Part shown: in pieces, positions 52,901 through 61,900 of the stretch | How positions within the stretch are numbered: the stretch's first letter is position 1 | How the letters are laid out: each line of letters starts with the position of its first letter | Assembly: GCA_958298945.1 (NCBI GenBank) | Contig: OY282605.1 | Coordinates: 6,905,811-6,969,810 of the forward strand | Source of the DNA: Atherix ibis | Taxonomy: Eukaryota > Arthropoda > Insecta > Diptera > Athericidae | DNA length: 64,000 bases | Direction of reading: 5' to 3' | Translations under genes and position numbers: made by a program | Notes under the pieces: model-generated | Databases searched by the model: none | What the model saw: the letters and a program-made list of their open reading frames with translations, nothing else | Told to the model about the DNA's origin: nothing

Positions 52901-55900
52901 CCAGAAAAAGAGCATATGCGGGAAGCTCTGCTTTTCTGCTTCAATTTGAAGAAATCGGCTGCCGAATCGCATCGAATGCTTATGGACGCCTGTGATGACA
53001 GTGCTTTATCGGAAACAACGTGCTGAGATTGGTTTCGTCGGTTCAAAGACGGCAATTTTGACTTGTGGGACAAGAAGCGTGAAAATCGGCCTAGGAAGGT
53101 TGAGGACCATCAATTGCAGGCTCTTTTGGACAAAGACGATACCCAATCGCAAAAAATGCTCGCTGAGCAATTGGGTGTTACTAAACCAGCCACTTCCATG
53201 CATCTGCGTACCATATGGAAGATTGAAAAGATCGGAAAATGGATGCCGCATGAATTGAACGATAGGCAGATGGAGCCAAAGCACATGCGAAATCTTGCTC
53301 GCCAGACAAAAAAGAAAGTCGTTCCTGCATCGGATTGTGACAGGAGATGAAAATTGAATATATTTAGAGAATCCTAAATGCAAGAAATCGTGGGTTGATC
53401 AAGACCAAACATCAACATTTTCCCCAAGACCAAATCGCTTCGGACGGAAGACGATGCTGTGCGCTTGGTGGGATCAGCAGGGTATCGTCTACTATGAGAT
53501 GTTGAAACCTGGTGAAACTGTCAATGCACACCGCTATCACCAACAACTGATCGAATTGCACCGTGCTCTGCGTGAAAAAAGGACGGATTATCAATAAAGA
53601 CATGACAAGGTGATTTTCCTCCACGACAACGTACACGTCAAAAATGGTACGAAAGTACTTGAAGACACTCAACTGTGAGGTGCTTCCCCACCCCGCCTAT
53701 TTAACAGACCTGGCCCCTTCCGACTACCACCTGTTTCCGTCGATGGGCCACGCACTCGCTGAGCAGCACTTCGACTCTTACGAAGACGTCCGAAAATGGC
53801 TTGATGAGTGGTTTGCCTCGAAAGAGAAGGATTTTTTTTGGCGTGGTATCCACAAATTGCCCGAGAGATGGGTAAAATGTGTAGCTAGGGCAATTACTTT
53901 GAATAAATTTGTTTTTGCTTTCTCTGAAAAGAACATATGTTTTTTTGACTAAAAAACAGCGGATTTAAGCTTATACACCTGGTTGATTTGCATATTTTTG
54001 TGTTATGTAAAATGGTTTTTTTTCTTCAAATATTGTTAAATAATAAGCAATTATTTTTCGATTTATTTGTTAGAAAACTTACAAATAAAAAGAATGATTT
54101 TATCAACAAGAAAAAAGTAATTTTATAAAAATAAAGGCTTGTTTTTTTTTCAAATGAAAATTTTTCGTTTAAACCTTACAAATGTCAATCTACCATTGAT
54201 GAGCAATAAAATTTCTAGCAGTTAATCTCTCTATAATAAATTACTTCTTAAAAGAAGTTTAGTTAAAAAACCCTAACTTGTTTTCCTTAACGGATACTCA
54301 CTAATTTAGCTATAGTCACTAGATCAACGAAAATTATTTTAATATAGGAAAAAAAGCAAACACTTAAAAATTCCATTTGGTTAATGTAAGCTTTACGAAC
54401 ATAAATCATGTTAGTACTTACATCAAAAAATTAGACAAACAAAATAAAATTTAATATAACATTTAAAAAAAAAATCCTTTTTTAAAAATATAAATTTTAT
54501 TTTAAATAACATTTTTTGTTTGTTAATAAATCAAAAGGAAAATAAATAGATTTTAGTAAAATTGTTAATATTACATTCGATGGTACATCATTTTATGAAA
54601 AAATATTTTCGTGCAAATTATAAAAAATAATTTTCAAATGCATTTATTCCAAATGACAAATAGAATGAAAAACTGTAGGAAAATCGAAAATAATGAAAGT
54701 ACATAAATGTATGTACATTCATTGACCGGACCTGATTCATGGTACAGGAAATGCTTCTGTGTTCGCAAGAGCAGCACGTTGGTTGGTAACGATTGCAACA
54801 ACTTTGCATGCTGCCGTAGAGATCCTGCGATGCGCTTAACGGAAGTGCTCCACTGCTGCCATATCGGTAGTAGTCGTACCGACGATGGTAGTCGTATTGT
54901 CTTAATTCTTCGCGGCTGGCATGACATCCCCAGAAATGATGCATATCGTATCCAGGATAAGGGATTGTGGGTGGTGGTGGTGGTTCCCAAAATCCTGGCG
55001 ACCGTCGCCGATGCGGATGCTGGTTAAGGTATGTTTCGCTTTGGTAGCCATTGTCTCGACGACTTTCCTTGTGACTGTTGACGTAATTTTCGCGCACGTC
55101 ACTCGACAAGGACTTCTCCTTAAGTGAATGTGTACTTTTACTTTTGTGGTCGCGTTCGTGACGTTTTGTATGCGACTGTCGTCGCCGGTCTAAGCTACCC
55201 GATGGCCTTGGCGGCTTTCCAGAACCTGTTTGAGTTGAGGTCATTGACGCGGGTGGAGGTGACAATGTATCAATAGTCGGCTCTGAACGCACCCACGTAA
55301 AGTCTTCATCGCAACAAGTCGAGTCATCTAATTAGAAATATTCACATTTAAGGATTCTGACATTTTTCACAATTCACAAGAGTTAATAAGGCTTTGCAGA
55401 CAAAGGGTGGTTCGCCCTTATTCTATACGTATTCTTAGATTAAATAAGTTTCGCATTGAAATTCACACAAATACGATATCCATTCCGCATCGGAATCTCT
55501 TACTAATTAAGAACAATTTTTTTTTGTTTTGAGAAATTTTTTTTTCCTTTTTACTTTTGTCTGGTTGTCTTCCCGTCTATCTACCACCTACTTCCGATTG
55601 TCTATCTATGCATTTACATTTTTATCTGCAACTTTGGAGTTAGTTACATTTAGTAAAGAACTGAGTCTACAGACACTGAACATATCCCACAAATTACAAG
55701 TAAAACTCGTCCATGAATACAAATTGCTTTCCTTAATGATGACTACAACTTCATATACACAAGAACGAAAGAAAATGCATGAGCATGAATCGTATTCTGT
55801 CTTTATACATTCCCCATTAGGAACCCTCCCGACCAACTGAAAGAGGAGTAAACTATCAACCAAAAAAAATCTTGTCATATTACTGCAACTCACATTTTAC

Positions 55901-58900
55901 ATGTCATCGTTCGTCGTACATAATGTAAAATTAGAAATGCGCAAATTTGATGAATGCAAATTTTTTAACCACTTGCAGAAGATTAAATATTTGTACAAAA
56001 AATTGTCGCAAACTTTTCAAATAAAATAGATTAAAAGTTTTCGAAAAGGATTTCCTCTCAAACTGCATTCATTCTCTATCAAAATAACCAACTTTCAAAA
56101 ATTGTCAGGTGAAATTATTTTCAATTCTAAGGAAAAGTGAATTTATTAAAATAAAACAAATACAATTAAGTATAGGCAGATCTATCGATTACCAATTACA
56201 CTATATCCGGTATGTATGGACATACTTGTAGTTATATATTTACAAAACATACTGTGAAATGTGCTTCCGTAAATATTCCAATTATTGAACGATACCAGAC
56301 CGATTAACAAGTTGAGCAGAGCAAATTGAAAATTTTCCAAACGAACAATAACTTGCGTTTTAGTGTGTTTCTTAATGTTTGTTAACAAATTGACATTTAA
56401 TTGGCACACAAGCAGCTAATTGTAGTTCGAAATTTATTTTGACAGTATTGAAAAGAATCGATTTTTATATTTAATTCATCTATCATTACAATCAAATTTA
56501 AATGGAAAATTCTTTTTTATATTATATATTATTATGTGCGAAATATTTTTATTTGCAAACAAAATTAACACATTTTCTTAATAGTCAGACAATTAGAAGT
56601 TCTTTTGAAAAATATTTCTAAAAATATATTCGACAATACTGAATTCTTAAATATAGACAGTCAATTTGTTGTTTAATAGTCTGCAAAGAACGTTGTTTTT
56701 ACAAGCAAGAATTTACAAAAAAAAAAATATTTTTTTTAAAAATTGATCGAAAATCAGAAAAATTAATTTTTGTTTTTCTACTGGATTTGAAGAACACACT
56801 TTCTTATATAACAAAAGACTACATACGAGTAGAATTATAAATTTTTTTTTTTTATTATTTATAGAATTTTTTATACAAATTTTATGATAGATCCATAATT
56901 TTTTAAACACATTTCAATTTAAGAAATACTCAAAATATGCACATATTATTTTGTTTGCATACATTTAGGAGTAAATTAAAATTCACGATTACTGATTTTT
57001 TTAATAACAAAAAAAAGAAAATTAAATAATTATTCATGTATTTTCTGGTTTGAAAAAAAAAACCTATTTGGCAAAAGGAAATCTATCTAAATAACCCAGT
57101 TCCACTTTTCCAATTTGCTATCGGAATTCTTTTCACTTAAACCCCACAAATGTTGCAGCTCTAACTTTCAAACGACAAAGTCAAATGCCTGCAGTCACAT
57201 CCAATCACCACGACCATTTGGCGTCTCAGGTATGACGATTTAAATGCACAAATTGACAAAGTTACCGAACGTTCTTTTCTTATTTTTACCTTTCTAATTT
57301 GTATAGATGAAAAGTAATAATTATATTTTATGGAATATACTAGTATGTGTAATTAAGTGGAAGAGAGGACTAGGAAAACGTATAGCAGAATCTAGTAGTT
57401 CAGTTATTGAAGCAATTCTATTCGAAAAAAAGCTTCTTGTTGTGTGACAATGTGTCAGTAAAATGGCAAATATTTTGTAAAGCAAAATCTCCTTTTTAAT
57501 AAAAAAAAAAAAATATTATATAAAGAAATTTTATCATCAATATTATATAGAAGGAAAAATGATAAGTTTTCTGATGAATATTATAAAATTTTATATAAAA
57601 GCAATGGAAAAGTTTCAAGTGAATCAAAGTTAAAAGTTTAATTTATGTGAATAGAGAGAAAGGCGCGAGAAGAAAATGATGCTTAAAATTATGCTGACAC
57701 AAAGAAAATTGTCAAGGTATTTGGTAATAAGTAGAAGAAAAAAATTAATAAGAATATAATAAAGCATTTGTAGTATCGTAAATTGAACGTTAAGAAGTAT
57801 GAAAAATGAAGTGGCAATGATCTTTGCTGGGACTTACGAGCAGTCAAACCAAGGGTGAACTATAAAATTACTTTTTGTTCAAGTACAGAATAATAGAGGA
57901 ATGGAAAAGAGGAATGATTAGAAAGTTTTTCACTGAATTTAACTTGCTTTTATAAGAGAATAGTGTTCTTATGGTACCGAACCCTAATGCCATTAAATGG
58001 AATGAACCCAGTGCAAACTTTCAAGTCAATATTTAGAGTAAATGTAAAATTTCTGTTAAAACAACTTTACAATATCGATACTTGTCTAATGTCTTTTCAT
58101 TTCCATTTCTATTTTCATAGCAATGTACTTGATGATATTTGAATAAAATGTCAAATATCGATCGCATTAAAAAGTCAACAATAATAATATTAACTTGATT
58201 TTGTTTCGATTTGATTGGAAATGAATAAAAAGTATTTGAAATTTAAAAGAAAAAACGACACTATTTTCATTAGATTTTTTTGGCAAGCAGACATTTTAGC
58301 AAAGTCTTATTCTAAAGAGACTCACTGCACAATATTTTCACATTTCAAATTTAAACGACAATTTTTATAACAAAAAAAAAAGAAAAAGAAAAGTACACGT
58401 ACGTGCACAAATTGATTGTATTTACTTCTGATTGATAAATGGGCAATGAGCATTTCCAAAAGAACAGAGCTTTCTGTAGAACATTAGAAAATAGTGGGTG
58501 GTGGATCCTAGTATATGACTTTAATTTCTTCTGCTGTGGTAGGTAGGTGAATATTAAAGGTACGTGCCAGGAATTTAAAAAATCAATTTTGCAATTTTTT
58601 TTTCTCAATATTATTGATTTTTTCCCCCTGATTTTTATTATTATTATTAATATAACAAAGATTAGTAAGAATTTCTTATGCTGAAAATAATTGTTTGAAT
58701 TCGATAATATGTGAAACAATAATAGTAGGTATTTGGTAATAAAAAATTAAGTAAGCCCGATGGTAATAAAATGAGAAATATGGAAAGATTAAATAGAATA
58801 AAATATGATATGAGAAGTAGAAGACTCTACTGGAAAAATTTCTTACACTCAAATTTAAGAAAACATATTTTGCTTGTAAAATCACTATCTTGAATTTGTA

Positions 58901-61900
58901 TTTTGTTTTTCTTTTTATTAATATTAGAAATTATTATCTAAATTTTATACTCATAAAAATAAAATTATATTAAAAAGAAATTCTTATATTTACAAGACAG
59001 TAAGTAATAGAGTATAAGACAATAATAAATAATTAAAAATAATATTTGAATATTGGTACTTTTTGAAAGATTTCTTTAATACACATATATACAATAAAAT
59101 TAAAGAAAAAGGAAAGGAGCTTGTCTTTGTTAAATTATTGATAACGAAATTATTAAAAGCACTCGAAAGATATTGAAAGTTTCTTGAACCTTTATCTTAC
59201 GAGCATATGCGAATGCGAATATGACAATTTCAATGTTGAAGTGTTTATATTCAAAGATTTTATTGTGTTTCAATGAAATTTCGCTTCGTATTTTCTTATA
59301 AGTGGACGGACTTGAAAGGAAAATATTCCAATTCTTCCTAAATTTGAATAGCATCATGGGACGAGAAGGTGAAAGGATAGGAAGCTAGCTCGAAATTGGG
59401 TTGAGATTATTGTTGTTCTGTTCAAAATTATTTCTCAACTTTGGTTGGACTTTTCATAAGCGGATAAGAATACGAAATACGAGTACACTAAACCATCTAG
59501 AATTATTATGAAAGTTTTCGGTACTTTGGAAAACTTAAGATTACCGAGTTTTTTACTATAAAATATCGGTTGTAGAGATATAGGGTAAGTACTTAAATGG
59601 TCATCAACATGAAACTTGGTTCTCTTGAATAGGCCTTTCCTTTCCTTTTCTTATTAAAATTAAATACTTGTAAAATAAAAAAATTCTTCTTTAAAAAAAA
59701 AATTCTAAAAAAATATCTTTTTTTCTATAAGCAAATACATTTTAAGATTTTTTATATAAAAAATACTTTAGGGGAAAATGTTCAAATTATTAATCAAGGG
59801 GATTTAAAAAGAAAATTTTGCATTCTTTAATAAATTTTCGGATAGAATGCAAAAAGAATTTATTGATTAAAAATAAAATTTTCCTTATCAGAATAAATTA
59901 TTGATTGAAAATTTTTGTGGAGATTAGAGTTTAGAATTTATCACATCCTTTTGAAGTATGCGATTAATCACTTTAATATATTATAAATACATAAATTTAT
60001 TTAGTTATCAGAAAATATCCAGTTCTTCACTACAAAATATTTTTTCGTTTTATAATAAAACCAAACAATCGAAAATACGTGGTCTGTTCAAAAAGTATCG
60101 CGAATTTTGTGTTTTTTCAAAAATTATTTATTTTTTCATGAATATCTATTTTGTCCCCTTCAAAGTAATCCCCACCAGATATTATTGTACCAACGTTTTT
60201 TCCAATTCTCGAAGCACTTCAAAAAATCATTTTTTGTGATCTTGTTCAGGTCCTCCTTCGATGCCGCCTTTATCTCCTCAATCGTAGCGTAGCGTCATCC
60301 TTTCATGAGGCTCTTCAGTTTCGGGAACAAGAAAAAGTCGCAGGAATATGGTGGCTGCGGCATTATTAGTGTGTTGTTTTTGGCTATAAATTCGCGCACA
60401 AGCAACGATGCGTGAGCAGGGCCGATGGTACAAAAGCCAATTTCTGTTCTTCCACAAATCCGGGTGTATTTGGCGGATTGCTTCACGTAACTTGCGCATA
60501 ACTTGAAGGTAATATTCCTTATTGACCGTTCTACCCTGTCGCAAGAACTTATGATGCACCACGCCCCTGCAATCGAAGAAAACTGTAAGCAAAACCTTAG
60601 CATTCGACCGAACTTGGCGCGCTTTTTTCGGTCTTGACTCGTGCGGAAGCTTCCATTGGAGCTCGTGCGGCAGCTTCCATTCATTGGGTTCCACGTCATA
60701 ACCATAAACCCATGATTCGTCACCAGTTATGACCCTTTGGAGCAAATTTGGGTTGTCACGGATAGAGTCCAACAACTCCTTAGCAATATTAATGCGATGC
60801 TGTTTTTGGTTGAAATTGAGCAATTTTGGTACGAATTTCGCGGCGACCCGTCTCACGCCAAATCATTGGTAAAAATCGAATTGCACGAGCTAATTGATAT
60901 GTTTAAGTCCTCAGCAACTTCTCTAACGGTGATTCGACGATTGGTCAATACTATTTTTTTCACTTCATCAATGTTTTCGTCTGTTGTTGAACGTGCTCGG
61001 GCGTCCGGTACGCTCTTCGTCGTTCACATCTTCTCGGCCCTCTGAGAACATTTTTTACCACCGATAAACGTTGCTTCGGTCCAAGGTAGCTTCACCATAT
61101 GCCACAGTCAACATTCGGAATGCGTTCGCACAATTAATTTCGTGTTTCACACAAAATTTGATAGATTCTTTGATCCATTTTTTGGAATGGGACAAAAATC
61201 GAAGACGAGCAAAAACACGTGAAAGCAAAACAGCTGTCAAAAATTAACTGAACATTCAAAATGGCCGAAACATAACGCCACAAAAAATCGAATATACGTA
61301 TCCCACGGAAATTAAAAATTCGCGATACTTTTTGAACATACTTCGTATTTTCCTATTAAACATATAATATTTTAATATAATCTTGCTGTAAAAACTATGA
61401 AAAGTACGAGTATAGTTAAATAAAATATACTTTAAATTTCGATTTCAATAAAATTATTTATTCATTATATTACGTGGAATGTAACATCATTCAAATCTTA
61501 TAAAGTTTCGTGGCGGCCATTTGAATGATGTTACATTCCACGCAATTTAAAATCGTTTTGATGTAATTTTTGATGACTTTTTCGCACATTTCAGTCTGTA
61601 ATTTGGCCAATACTTGGCGAAAGTTGGTTTTTTCTCAACTACGTATCCACCGAGCGAGTAATGAGCCTTATCGCTGAAGATCATAATATCTTCTTAAAGG
61701 GCAAAACGTGGCTACGGCAGAATCATCAATTTTGTAAAAAAATGTTGTTAGTTATATGAACTACTAACAACATTTTTTTACAAAATTGATGATTCTGCCG
61801 CATTTATGGCAAACTTTAAACCAAACAAATGATACCTTAATGGATATATAGGTTTGACATCTGTCAAATAATAGAGCTGTACTTTCCGAACCATGAATTG

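Noticed and set aside
54618..54731. Extension of exon 3 reading frame past the donor (to a stop at 54618)
   Set aside because: Composition turns abruptly to Phe/Tyr/Ser typical of AT-rich intron, and the next exon (49582) continues the conserved coiled coil in phase.
57183..57231. Plus-strand ATG followed by 15 codons and a GTATGA donor, resembling a small first exon of an antisense gene
   Set aside because: Only 48 bases, no downstream acceptor with a continuing frame was found, and ATG plus a GT is common by chance.
57839..57862. 22-base segment on minus between an acceptor-like TTTTATAG and GTAAGT (micro-exon of liprin-beta?)
   Set aside because: Length is not a multiple of three, while flanking exons 2 and 3 share the same phase, so inclusion would shift the frame.
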